64,000 nt of DNA, taken from NCBI RefSeq assembly GCF_015832195.1, contig NC_052018.1, forward strand, positions 34,376,115 through 34,440,114, given 5' to 3'. Source of the DNA: Motacilla alba alba (Eukaryota > Chordata > Aves > Passeriformes > Motacillidae). Below are positions 54,701 to 59,600 of the stretch, one piece after another (the first letter of the stretch is position 1; every line of letters starts with the position of its first letter). The position numbers and the translations under genes are program-made. The notes beneath the pieces were generated by a model. The model made no database searches. It had not been told where the DNA came from and saw only the letters and a list, made by a program, of their open reading frames with translations.

Positions 54701-55360
54701 TTTGTGTTGCCCACAGGGTGCTGCCTGGGAGCAGCGCCACAGGGTGCATGGTGGGGGCTGCCTTGCTTTGGGACAGCCCTGGGCTGAGGTGTTGGAGTCG
54801 AATGCTCCCCGTGACTCTTCCGTTAGCATCAGCTGACTGCCACCTGCACACTCCCAACCACTGCCTCTGCGGGGCATGGTGAGAGGGAGCCGAGGATCTG
54901 TTTTGGAAGCTCCACTTCAGCATTGGTGTGTTTTGTGGATAGGACAAATGTTTTTGGACTTTAGAAAAGTACTATATTGTACGTTAGTCTTCCGTTTTCA
55001 CCTGTGCTTTTCCTGTTTTGTCCTGCATTATTTCCCATATCTCTGTATTTGCAGAAAAACCCGGAGGAGGATGGCTCAGGGAAAACACTAAGCTGGGAAC
55101 CAGGTCACTTGCTTTTAACCATCTACACCGTTCGCAGCATTGAGCAGCTCTTGCCTTTCTTCAATGTACTCAGCCAAGTTTTTAACAGCAAAGTCACAAG
55201 CAGATGTGTTGGACACTCAGGGAGCCCTGTCCTTTACCCCAACTGTTTTCCGAGTAAGGACATAAAAATGGAGAACCTCAAGACCTTCTCCAGCAAAGCA
55301 AGACAGAAGATAGAAGAAATGGTTGAGAAGGATTTTCTTGAAGGAGTCATAAAATCATGA
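6640..55360 (+). CDS. DOP1A: DOP1A (DOPEY1), 37 coding exons, whole-gene span
   Basis: DOP1A is the vertebrate DOP1 (Dopey) leucine-zipper-like scaffold of the trans-Golgi network and endosomes. In family knowledge it partners MON2, binds PI4P, and links cargo to kinesin-1. I joined 37 exons by splice sites and phase: total 7,419 nt, 2,472 residues plus stop, close to the roughly 2,465 of mammals. Order: conserved N-terminal Dopey region (about 1-485); helical segment to about 1040 with a Ser/acidic loop near 580; Ser-rich disordered and Lys-rich segment (about 1045-1345); then conserved helical-repeat C-terminal half to the end. There is no signal peptide. Start at 6640 is chosen by the family N-terminus (MNTEELELL) and a purine at -3. 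All introns are GT-AG except one GC-AG (31564-33593). No frameshift or internal stop was seen. Neighbour PGM3 is convergent. Confidence 0.95.
7914..8095 (+). CDS. DOP1A: DOP1A coding exon 2
   Basis: Residues 47-107 ([14 protein letters not shown]... to KDLFLY). Acceptor TTTACCAG, donor AG|GTACAA, ends after two bases of a codon. Confidence 0.95.
9621..9647. repeat. 12-bp perfect inverted repeat, hairpin
   Basis: Arms TAAGTTCACATT and AATGTGAACTTA are separated by a TAT loop, inside DOP1A intron 2. Confidence 0.9.
10292..10462 (+). CDS. DOP1A: DOP1A coding exon 3
   Basis: Residues 107-164 ([13 protein letters not shown]... to GSEYYE). Acceptor TTTTCACAG, donor AG|GTAAGG. Confidence 0.95.
10711..10991 (+). 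repeat. CR1 LINE 3' fragment in DOP1A intron 3
   Basis: Runs from CCAGTCTCTTCTCCCAGG through GGTTGTCAAACATCAGAACAGGCTGCC to the end GACTCAATGATCCTGAAGG...AATTCTATGA. This is the standard CR1 3' end in plus orientation, 5'-truncated. Confidence 0.92.
11806..11995 (+). CDS. DOP1A: DOP1A coding exon 4
   Basis: Residues 164-227, including [15 protein letters not shown]. Acceptor TTTTACTGCAG, donor ATG|GTAATG, phase 0. A near-perfect hairpin starts 27 bases past the donor. Confidence 0.95.
12023..12063. repeat. 17-bp inverted repeat, hairpin
   Basis: Arms ATAATAAGTAAGTAACT (12023-12039) and AGTTGCTTACTTATTAT (12047-12063) pair with one G-T position and a 7-base loop. It lies 27 bases past the exon 4 donor. 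Confidence 0.85.
12592..12690 (+). CDS. DOP1A: DOP1A coding exon 5
   Basis: Residues 228-260 ([10 protein letters not shown]... to FPFHMSQ). Acceptor ATTACTTCAG, donor CAG|GTAGGT; 33 whole codons. Confidence 0.94.
13794..13893 (+). CDS. DOP1A: DOP1A coding exon 6
   Basis: Residues 261-294 ([20 protein letters not shown]...). Acceptor CTTCTTCAG, donor CTGG|GTAGGT. Confidence 0.94.
13894..16225 (+). other. DOP1A intron 6, nothing recognised
   Basis: 2.3 kb. No CR1 match, RNA gene or splice-bounded coding frame seen. The GC-richer stretch near 14690-15010 resembles no repeat that I can name. Confidence 0.5.
16226..16335 (+). CDS. DOP1A: DOP1A coding exon 7
   Basis: Residues 294-330 ([20 protein letters not shown]...). 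The acceptor CTTGAAG is weak for a pyrimidine tract, but the codon joins as G|GT and the family sequence is unbroken. Confidence 0.92.
16336..18326 (+). other. DOP1A intron 7, nothing recognised
   Basis: 2.0 kb. The part 16560-17300 is less AT-rich than its surroundings, but it has no tail, terminal repeat or coding frame that I can identify. Confidence 0.5.
18327..18435 (+). CDS. DOP1A: DOP1A coding exon 8
   Basis: Residues 331-367 ([14 protein letters not shown]... to LDKPEL). Acceptor CTCTTTGTAG, donor CTGG|GTAATT. Confidence 0.94.
19527..20212 (-). repeat. CR1 LINE, minus orientation, DOP1A intron 8
   Basis: The left end TAGAATCTTAGAATG is the decayed 3' tail, followed by the CR1 3' UTR complement (ACCTTATACATCATCCAGTT, CCCTTGTCCTATTCCC). 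On the minus strand 19787-20023 an open stretch reads as the last part of CR1 ORF2 ([35 protein letters not shown]). The element is 5'-truncated and the frame breaks, so it is inactive. Confidence 0.93.
20396..20437 (+). repeat. 20-bp tandem duplication
   Basis: AGTCCATTTACATGTTACTG occurs twice back to back (20396-20415, 20416-20435) with no mismatch. Confidence 0.95.
20765..20885 (+). CDS. DOP1A: DOP1A coding exon 9
   Basis: Residues 367-407 ([18 protein letters not shown]...). Acceptor TCTCCCTAG, donor AG|GTAAAT. Confidence 0.94.
21564..21683 (+). CDS. DOP1A: DOP1A coding exon 10
   Basis: Residues 407-447 ([13 protein letters not shown]... to WFEECC). Acceptor TTTTCTTTCAG, donor AG|GTAGGT. 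Confidence 0.94.
22290..22885 (+). repeat. Degenerate CR1 LINE, plus orientation, DOP1A intron 10
   Basis: Matches the CR1 ORF2/3' region in order: GGACATGAATTTGTCTATGA...CAACAGTGTGC, then GTGGAGTATTGTGTCCAGCT, then GAAGCCAGGAAGGCTGTGG near the 3' UTR. Several indels; the ATTCTATG tail is lost. Confidence 0.8.
23348..23462 (+). CDS. DOP1A: DOP1A coding exon 11
   Basis: Residues 447-485 ([11 protein letters not shown]... to LLDIVSL). Acceptor AATTTTGCAG, donor TTG|GTAAGA, phase 0, so it can join either the microexon or exon 13 in frame. Confidence 0.92.
23888..23917 (+). CDS. DOP1A: DOP1A 30-nt microexon (exon 12), probably alternative
   Basis: Ten codons, [10 protein letters not shown], residues 486-495. 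A long pyrimidine-rich tract (TTCCTCAATTCTTTGCTTTC) precedes acceptor CAAAG, and the donor is CAG|GTATGG. Flanking exons are both phase 0, so skipping also keeps the frame and gives 2,462 residues. Inclusion is unproven from DNA alone. Confidence 0.7.
24329..24562 (+). CDS. DOP1A: DOP1A coding exon 13
   Basis: Residues 496-573 ([18 protein letters not shown]... to EWENKK). Acceptor CTATTACTAG, donor AAG|GTAACT, 78 whole codons. Confidence 0.95.
25137..25790 (-). repeat. Old CR1-like LINE relic, minus orientation, DOP1A intron 13
   Basis: ACATCATAGAATAAATCAGG at the left resembles a minus-strand CR1 tail. ATACAATATTCTGGTTGTGG and TTAATTAGGACTCCAGCATC at the right resemble complements of the ORF2 end. 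Divergence is high, so boundaries are approximate. Confidence 0.6.
27003..27627 (+). CDS. DOP1A: DOP1A coding exon 14
   Basis: Residues 574-782. The first half is Ser/Thr/Glu-rich ([29 protein letters not shown]). Then comes a conserved helix ([16 protein letters not shown]), a Lys-rich linker ([12 protein letters not shown]) and a second helix ([13 protein letters not shown]). Acceptor ATTGCTCAG, donor G|GTAAGC. Confidence 0.94.
27628..30505 (+). other. DOP1A intron 14, nothing recognised
   Basis: A 2.9-kb AT-rich intron. The open frame 27717-28016 has no family resemblance and no matching splice sites. A short AT-alternating stretch (TATATAGTATATTATATTAT) lies near 30055. I see no CR1 copy or RNA gene. 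Confidence 0.6.
30506..30780 (+). CDS. DOP1A: DOP1A coding exon 15
   Basis: Residues 782-873 ([20 protein letters not shown]... to EKTDFFK), with conserved [20 protein letters not shown]. Acceptor TTTGTTTCAG, donor AAG|GTTAGA, phase 0. Confidence 0.95.
31411..31563 (+). CDS. DOP1A: DOP1A coding exon 16, with GC donor
   Basis: Residues 874-924 ([20 protein letters not shown]... to LTHRDK). Acceptor ATGTACAAAG. The donor is AAG|GCAAGT, a non-canonical GC splice site with otherwise perfect consensus. Confidence 0.93.
33083..33160 (+). repeat. CR1 LINE 3'-tail fragment
   Basis: TGGACTTCAGTGAACCTTGT...CCTCCCAACTCAGGATATTCTGTGATATTCTG matches the CR1 3' end with its ATTCTATG-type tail, in DOP1A intron 16. 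Confidence 0.8.
33594..33694 (+). CDS. DOP1A: DOP1A coding exon 17
   Basis: Residues 925-958 ([20 protein letters not shown]...). Acceptor TTGGTCCACAG, donor AG|GTTGGT. It continues exactly from the GC-donor exon. Confidence 0.94.
34978..35237 (+). CDS. DOP1A: DOP1A coding exon 18
   Basis: Residues 958-1045 ([15 protein letters not shown]..., VEARE-type region replaced here by [19 protein letters not shown]). Acceptor TTCCATTCTAG, donor GATG|GTATGT. Confidence 0.94.
35917..37924 (+). CDS. DOP1A: DOP1A coding exon 19, 2,008-nt central exon
   Basis: Residues 1045-1714, over a quarter of the protein. Up to about 1345 it is Ser-rich and probably disordered, with a basic patch ([10 protein letters not shown]). 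From about 1345 it is strongly conserved ([39 protein letters not shown]) with an acidic loop [15 protein letters not shown]. Acceptor GTTCTTCAAG, donor AG|GTATGT. Confidence 0.96.
38021..38132 (+). CDS. DOP1A: DOP1A coding exon 20
   Basis: Residues 1714-1751 ([19 protein letters not shown]... to STQYHQ). Acceptor TTTCTTTTAG, donor CAG|GTAAAC, phase 0. Confidence 0.95.
38938..39035. repeat. AT-rich palindromic cluster before exon 21
   Basis: It includes a perfect 18-bp palindrome, ATATTTGAATTCAAATAT (38982-38999), and further TTTGAATATA-type copies ending 14 bases before the exon 21 acceptor. Confidence 0.85.
39049..39231 (+). CDS. DOP1A: DOP1A coding exon 21, with alanine run
   Basis: Residues 1752-1812 ([16 protein letters not shown]... 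to NLGSTK). It contains Ala x5 from a (CTG)5 tract at 39182-39196. Acceptor TCTCCCACTAG, donor AAG|GTCAGA. A dense AT palindrome lies just upstream. Confidence 0.95.
39519..39644 (+). CDS. DOP1A: DOP1A coding exon 22
   Basis: Residues 1813-1854 ([18 protein letters not shown]...). Acceptor CATGTTTCAG, donor AAG|GTATGT; 42 whole codons. Confidence 0.95.
39974..40108 (+). CDS. DOP1A: DOP1A coding exon 23
   Basis: Residues 1855-1899 ([20 protein letters not shown]... to AIAKDK). Acceptor TTCTTTTAG, donor AAG|GTATGG. Confidence 0.95.
40415..40470 (+). CDS. DOP1A: DOP1A coding exon 24
   Basis: Residues 1900-1918 ([18 protein letters not shown]). Acceptor TTTTTCTAG, donor AG|GTGAGA; a short 56-nt exon. 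Confidence 0.93.
40955..41059 (+). CDS. DOP1A: DOP1A coding exon 25
   Basis: Residues 1918-1953 ([20 protein letters not shown]...). Acceptor CTCCCTTAG, donor GG|GTAAGT. Confidence 0.94.
41764..41830 (+). CDS. DOP1A: DOP1A coding exon 26
   Basis: Residues 1953-1975 ([20 protein letters not shown]). Acceptor ATTTTTTCAG, donor CAG|GTAAGA, phase 0. Confidence 0.94.
41875..41932 (-). repeat. CR1 3'-tail, minus orientation, left half of a composite
   Basis: AATCATAGAATCATAGAATG then GGTTGGAAAGGGCCTTAAAGATCATCCAGTT is the complement of a CR1 3' end with two tail repeats. It stops abruptly at 41932 against a plus-orientation CR1. Confidence 0.9.
41933..42352 (+). repeat. CR1 LINE 3' region, plus orientation, right half of a composite
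   Basis: GAGCAAGTCCAGAGGAGGGC (end of ORF2) runs through TTGTTCAGCCTGGAAAAGGG to GTGTCCATGTCCATGGCAGT and GGAACTAGATGCTTGAATG near the 3' end. In DOP1A intron 26. Confidence 0.9.
42595..42739 (+). CDS. DOP1A: DOP1A coding exon 27
   Basis: Residues 1976-2024 ([20 protein letters not shown]...). Acceptor TTTTCTACTAG, donor G|GTAGGT. Confidence 0.95.
43002..43081 (+). CDS. DOP1A: DOP1A coding exon 28
   Basis: Residues 2024-2050 ([20 protein letters not shown]...). Acceptor CTTCATTTAG, donor GAG|GTAAAT. Confidence 0.95.
43617..43726 (+). CDS. DOP1A: DOP1A coding exon 29
   Basis: Residues 2051-2087 ([20 protein letters not shown]...). Acceptor CATTTTATAG, donor AG|GTACCT. Confidence 0.95.
43887..44036 (+). 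CDS. DOP1A: DOP1A coding exon 30
   Basis: Residues 2087-2137 ([20 protein letters not shown]...). Acceptor TTTGTTTAG, donor CA|GTAAGG completes His with the next exon. Confidence 0.95.
44281..45125 (-). repeat. CR1 LINE, minus orientation, longest copy in window
   Basis: The left end ACATAGAATGATTTGCATTG is the 3' tail. It continues into the ORF2 complement, including the blocks near 44660-44730 (minus-strand [18 protein letters not shown]) and 44940-45110 (GTCCTTCTCCTCAAAGCTGC, GGACCTTGTACTTGGCCTCA, TGTCAGGGTCCCTCTGAATG). It is 5'-truncated in the reverse transcriptase region, with frame breaks. It fills most of DOP1A intron 30. Confidence 0.93.
45311..45372 (+). CDS. DOP1A: DOP1A coding exon 31
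   Basis: Residues 2137-2158 ([20 protein letters not shown]). Acceptor TCCTCTTTTAG, donor ATGA|GTAAGT. Confidence 0.94.
45961..46113 (+). CDS. DOP1A: DOP1A coding exon 32
   Basis: Residues 2158-2209 ([20 protein letters not shown]... to YLPDIQ). Acceptor TTCTCTTTCAG, donor CAAG|GTCAGT. Notably GC-richer than its introns. Confidence 0.95.
46114..47261 (+). other. DOP1A intron 32, nothing recognised
   Basis: 1.1 kb of AT-rich sequence with T-runs near 46790. No repeat family or exon seen. The adjoining intron 33 (47399-48716) is likewise featureless apart from a short tandem duplication. Confidence 0.5.
47262..47398 (+). CDS. DOP1A: DOP1A coding exon 33
   Basis: Residues 2209-2254 ([20 protein letters not shown]...). 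Acceptor TTTTGTTTCAG, donor CTG|GTGAGT. Confidence 0.95.
47435..47470 (+). repeat. 19-bp tandem duplication
   Basis: GTGCACATCTGAGACACAA (47435-47453) is followed directly by a second copy truncated after about 16 bases, just after the exon 33 donor. Confidence 0.85.
48717..48772 (+). CDS. DOP1A: DOP1A coding exon 34
   Basis: Residues 2255-2273 ([18 protein letters not shown]). Acceptor TGATCTTCAG, donor AG|GTAAGT; 56 nt. Confidence 0.94.
49359..49378 (+). repeat. T20 homopolymer
   Basis: Twenty consecutive T bases in DOP1A intron 34, preceded by more T-rich sequence. It may be a decayed retroposon tail on the minus strand or a plain slippage tract. Confidence 0.9.
49690..49854 (+). CDS. 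DOP1A: DOP1A coding exon 35
   Basis: Residues 2273-2328 ([20 protein letters not shown]... to LPQFQ). Acceptor AATATATTTTAG, donor AT|GTGAGT; the split ATG completes Met with the next exon. Confidence 0.95.
50830..50959 (+). CDS. DOP1A: DOP1A coding exon 36
   Basis: Residues 2328-2371 ([20 protein letters not shown]... to LRKKAK). Acceptor CATGGCAG, donor AAG|GTATGG, phase 0. Confidence 0.95.
51087..51135 (+). other. Candidate alternative exon of DOP1A (49 nt, stop-forming)
   Basis: Acceptor GGTGTAG and donor ACAT|GTAAGT bracket an open 16-codon frame ([16 protein letters not shown]) in the phase left by exon 36. The leftover T joins the AA of exon 37 to make TAA, so inclusion would end the protein early. 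Reading through the donor gives 11 more codons before TAA. It may be a poison or terminal exon, or a chance match. Confidence 0.3.
52866..52925 (+). other. DOP1A: Candidate 60-nt in-frame cassette exon of DOP1A
   Basis: A strong acceptor (TTCTCCTCTTTCCTTCCACAG) and donor (CAG|GTGAGG) bracket exactly 20 sense codons with no stop, in the phase-0 intron between exons 36 and 37. The peptide [20 protein letters not shown] is acidic and helix-like. I do not recall it in mammalian DOP1A, so it is a candidate only. Confidence 0.5.
55055..55360 (+). CDS. DOP1A: DOP1A terminal coding exon 37
   Basis: Residues 2372-2472 ([20 protein letters not shown]... to [11 protein letters not shown]), TGA at 55358-55360. 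Acceptor CTGTATTTGCAG. The conserved C-terminal block [15 protein letters not shown] is present. Confidence 0.96.
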   Translation, partial: KNPEEDGSGKTLSWEPGHLLLTIYTVRSIEQLLPFFNVLSQVFNSKVTSRCVGHSGSPVLYPNCFPSKDIKMENLKTFSSKARQKIEEMVEKDFLEGVIKS

Positions 55361-55605
55361 ACCAAACTGGTACTACTCAGCCTATATGTAGTGTAACTAT
55401 CTAAATGAAATACTGTATCTTTCCCAGTTGTATAGTATTCTTTTCTTATTTTGTATGTAATGAAATACTTAATGTTGTATTTAAGTTAAATATTTGTAAA
55501 TAAGAGAAGTTCTGGATGTGGCCTGAATCAAGTTTAAATATTGGTGGCTCATATTGATTATGGTGCCTACTATTTACAGTAAATGTTTCGTTGTCTTGAG
55601 TTCTG
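55361..55605 (+). terminator. DOP1A: DOP1A 3' UTR and probable poly(A) region
   Basis: No AATAAA follows the stop before 57044. The best nearby signal is AGTAAA at 55579-55584, a known weaker variant, followed by a GT/T-rich stretch (TGTTTCGTTGTCTTGAG) suitable as downstream element. The cleavage position near 55600 is inferred. Confidence 0.45.
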
Positions 55606-55662
55606 TCTTAAAAAAAAAATGAAAAAAAATACAAGGTGCACATTTTTTCAATTTGTTTCCAG

Positions 55663-55714
55663 TTTATTTTTGTCTCTTTTTTTTAAGATCGATTGGAACT
55701 TGTGCTTATTTAAT
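55663..55714 (-). terminator. PGM3: PGM3 candidate poly(A) signals
   Basis: On the minus strand ATTAAA reads at 55714-55709 and AATAAA at 55668-55663. Below them a GT/T-rich run (complement of 55606-55645) is a good downstream element. The resulting 3' UTR would be about 0.9 kb. Confidence 0.6.
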
Positions 55715-56526
55715 AACCTGTAAAATGCTATTATGGCAGGAGTTAATACAGGACCACAATGAACTGTTTATCAGAGGTAGACACCCTGAACCAAAGTATG
55801 CCAAGGAGGATACTGGTGTGTTTAAAACATTGCATCCTGTTGGCCCAGCCCCTTCATGGTGCTGGGGAGCAGTTGAGGCCACAGAAGACGAACTTGTCTC
55901 TGTCCCTTCCCTCTCAAGTGTGATTATAAATACTGTTACTGCAAATCACTTTCTAAATCATGTCATAAAGTATCTAATGAAGATAATATTGCAATAATAG
56001 ATTATTATTTGCAAATATTCTTTTTCACTATATTGTTTCCCCTTCAAAATGAGGTGAACTGAATCTGAAGACTAGTGCCAGCCTCCGTCTTATGTTGCTT
56101 GCCCACAGATGATTGGGCTGCTGGGGGGAAGGTGGGGATGGTGATCCTGCAGCAGCCACTGTGAGCACAGTCACGGCAGAGCTCTGGTCATGCAGCCGTG
56201 GCCCACGCTCTGAGGGTGTGGGTGTTGGATTTCAGGCACAATGTGACAATGAAGTAACCTGGGGCAGGGAGGGGCAGAATTCCTTCTGGACAGGGCCAGG
56301 GCTTGTCAAGAAGTTAGACAAACTCGGGGAGGGGAACATTCAACACAAGAGCATCTCATTAAGAGGTAAGTTGCTAAAGGAGGTTAAGAATAAGCAGAGT
56401 GTTATTCCACTCAGTTCTGATAAATCCTTGCTACTCCCAGGAAGGGTTGGCTCTGTGCACAGCAGCACATGGTAAAAAAAGTGATATTAAAAGCTAAGAG
56501 AAGTTGTGTGCTTTAACTGCCATTCA

Positions 56527-56613
56527 TTATATAGGCTGGGGTGGTGCTCCTTTTCCACCAGCGAGGTGGAAAACAGCCAGGCTCACTTCATGGGCGAGTG
56601 CATCTGCATTCTC
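56527..56613 (-). CDS. PGM3: PGM3 terminal coding exon 12
   Basis: Residues 512-539: [20 protein letters not shown], then KGAPPQPI and TAA (56529-56527). Acceptor ACATTCCACAG on the minus strand. The extreme C-terminus differs from the mammalian GERPQPGF-type ending. Confidence 0.9.
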   Translation of the reverse strand, partial: ENADALAHEVSLAVFHLAGGKGAPPQPI

Positions 56614-59600
56614 CTGTGGAATGTTGGAAAAGTTGTTAGTTATGCTGCTGTCAGCATCAGAAGAATAGAGCAAATACATGATATTAAGGCAGGAATTTTC
56701 CTGGAAATGTTGTGTTCCCTATATTGCTCCACCAGCCACTGCCATCATGCTGGCAGAGAGAAGCAGGTAGGAGCATGTGAAGTGGGGAGAGCAAGACCAC
56801 TGCTTTTGCTGTCACCTTTAAGTTCAGATCTGGACTAACTTAACGGCAGCCAGAATTTTTTTTCTATTTTGCCTCTTATGAAATTGTATACTTAAGGACT
56901 GCTTTGGTAACTTTCTTCCTAACCCTGAGCTCTCAGAAGGCTGGTTGTCTTTTCAAAATCATCTGGTGTTAAATCTGCCTTTATAAACATTTATATTTTC
57001 CTTTTGAAGATAAACATTGAGAACATTAAACATTACTTTTCTAAATAAAAGAAAATCCAAAGTGACTTTTTGTGATCACAGTCTTTTTTCCAAATTTTGC
57101 ATTTGTTAAGTTTGATTAAATGACAAGTATGGAAGCAGACTTCCTTCATCACCCCTTGCTAGGCAAAAGATTGTTTAATGTGAACAAGCCCACTCATGAA
57201 TGAGTCAAGCTCTGACCTGGGTGTCTGCTTCAGCATAGATTCTGACGACGTCCTCTGTTCCCGATGGACGGACAAACGCCCGGGACAGTTTGTACTTCTT
57301 TACAAGGGCATCAATTTTCTCCTGCAGCCCCGGGGGCGTCAGTGCTCTCCTTTCTGCATCTGTTGTGTCAATAACGCGCCTGTCTGCGACCTGTGGCATC
57401 ACAAACAGGATAAGACAGAAATTCAGGGTTGGCTATGTCGTGCTGCCTGGAAAGGAGCTCAGTTTGGGAGCTAATAAAGGGCTACTCAAACACTTGGGGT
57501 CCCCAGGATCCCTGCAGCATCTATTAACCAAGTCTTGAAAAGCAGCAGCTGCTCAGTTTAAAAAAAGGGTCAGTTCTGAACATGCCTTCTTGGTCAGCCT
57601 GAAGTGAAGCTACAGCTTCTCCCAGTAGATCAGAAACTTAAGTAGTTTCCTCCAGTTCAAGCAGAGCCCAGAGCTTCCGTACTGTGTCTAACAGAATGCT
57701 GCCACATGGCACCTTCTGCTCAAGCTCTTTGTCTGAATGTTGAAAAGGATACAGAAGCAAGAGCTTGAACATTCAAGTTATACAAACTGGCACAGCAAGA
57801 AAAATCCAGCTGTCCAGCTGGCAGAGGCCTTAGAAAAAACAAGAGTTTTCTAATTTGAAAGTTGGAATTTTTTCTTAAGTTAAAATTTGAACAGTTTTGG
57901 TTGGGTTTTTCCATTTAACACAGTTGGCTATTATTTCATCTTTTTTAAAGCCATATTTCTGTTTTAGTCCAGTGAAATTCTTGTCCCTCCTCTGGGTTTT
58001 CCCCCAGCTTCTTTGGCCTATTTCTGCCCTTTCATGGTCTGTTTCAGCTTTAAAATAAAACTTATCAAAATGTGTGCCGGCAAAAAGATGCCGTGAGCAG
58101 GGCCCCCAGAGGCTGCTGTGGCCTGAGCCAGCGTGGCTGGTAACTCACCTGGACCTTGAGCAGCCGATTGGGAAGGTCGGCGTAGAGGGCGTCCCACTGC
58201 TGCACAGTCAGACCCTTCAGAGCCAGGATTGCTTCAATGACCAGCATGTCCGAGACAGCATCGCCAACAGTCTGCCAACAGGGAGACAGGGAAAAACACT
58301 GCAGCAGAGAGGACAGGGAGGCAGGACTTCATCAGGAAGTCTCCAGCAGTCCCCAGCAGCAGCCTGACAGGAGCTCGCAAGCTGGCTAACCCTGCCAACA
58401 CCGTGGTTCAGTACTCTCAGTTCTTACCTGATTAATCAGGTCGATCACGTTTTCAAGCATCTTTGCTGCTTCTCTTATTTCATTATCTTTCTCCTCTTTT
58501 ACCAGCTGTCGTATTTTAGTTTCAGCAGCTTTACTAAACAGTACCTAGAAGAAAAAGATAATGAAACCAGGATAGATGCAGTAGTGAGGACAAAACTTTT
58601 ACCATCTAAGCCCAAATAGCCATCATTAATGTTTGCTACCATGAATTCCCATCCCCCCATAAAGCACAGAGGAGCTGGTGGCAATGCTGTGATAAAGACA
58701 GAAGGAGTAAACAAATCTATTTTCAAACAAGGAGAAAAAGTCTTGTTTATAAAACTAAGAAGAGAGTGAAAAGATCTCCTTCTCCAAGTAATTTAACTAA
58801 AATTTTGTTCACAGTGGCTGATCATATGGATTACCTGTTCATACTTACTGTGCCATGTCCGTTTGCCTCAAAATAAACACCCACATCAAACTCCTGGGCC
58901 TTATGGTGCAAGTGCTTCACTCCTGTTTTGACACAATGCACAGGTACCTGCAGCCCAAGGGAGTGCAGAGAATGACAAGAAGGTTACAGGCTCCCCTCAG
59001 CAGGCTGGAACTGAGCCCCAGCCTGGAAGGACTGTTACAAACTAACTGGTGTTTCATGGACACTGAGGCCCCAGAGCTAAAATGTTCCACTATTTCTGCA
59101 GACTAAATTAAAAAATATTTCATTTATTCCTGTGAGGAATAAAGGCTAACTAAAGAAACAAACTCCAAATCTAGAAAAATCCAATTTAGTTTATAGCTGC
59201 AGGGAACACTAGATTCACATACAAAAAGAAATAATTCCTTCTCTCAATTCCTGAATATTTAGCTCGCTGCAGAAAGTGAATCAGTGTCAAAGTATCAAGG
59301 AGCCTTTACTGACTCACTTGGTTGCAAAGCTATAAAGTCCTCAGTTTGTTAAAGTACCAAGGGATTTAATTAAATGGTTTTTAAATTAATAAAAGCTAAA
59401 TAGAACTTTTTAAGCTCTGCTCTCTTGCGTCTCCTTTGCCACCAAGAATTTAGTCACTACTGGAGGTTTGAAAGAGTAATTTATTTTTGCTTGATTTTAA
59501 TTTTCCTAGCAATTATTTAACAGAAGCATTTTTAAAACAAAAAAAAAATGTAAACTACCTAGGAAAAACACGGAGAATACCTTCAGTGTTTCCTGGAGGT

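Larger units (their letters stand above)
50960..55054 (+). other. DOP1A intron 36, 4.1 kb with two candidate alternative exons
   Basis: The longest intron whose two flanking coding exons are both in the window. It holds candidate exons at 51087-51135 and 52866-52925 (listed separately) and an unusually GC-rich patch at about 54590-54900. No CR1 copy was recognised. Confidence 0.7.
55361..56526. other. Convergent interval between DOP1A and PGM3 stop codons
   Basis: The two stop codons are 1,166 bp apart. Most of the interval (about 55640-56526) is PGM3 3' UTR on the minus strand and the left part is DOP1A 3' UTR. The open frames 55653-55997 and 56113-56475 look like chance. Confidence 0.7.

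Noticed and set aside
56113..56475. 120-codon plus-strand frame between the two genes
   Set aside because: Gly/Trp/Ser-rich, lies within the PGM3 3' UTR on the other strand, no similarity that I can name.
57044..57049. AATAAA on the plus strand as the DOP1A poly(A) signal
   Set aside because: It would need a 1.7-kb 3' UTR running through the PGM3 last exon; the variant signal at 55579 with a GT-rich downstream element is nearer. Kept open as an alternative.
57205..57216. PGM3 stop codon directly after exon 11
   Set aside because: GTCAGA is a donor, and a matching last exon with conserved C-terminal residues exists at 56527-56613.
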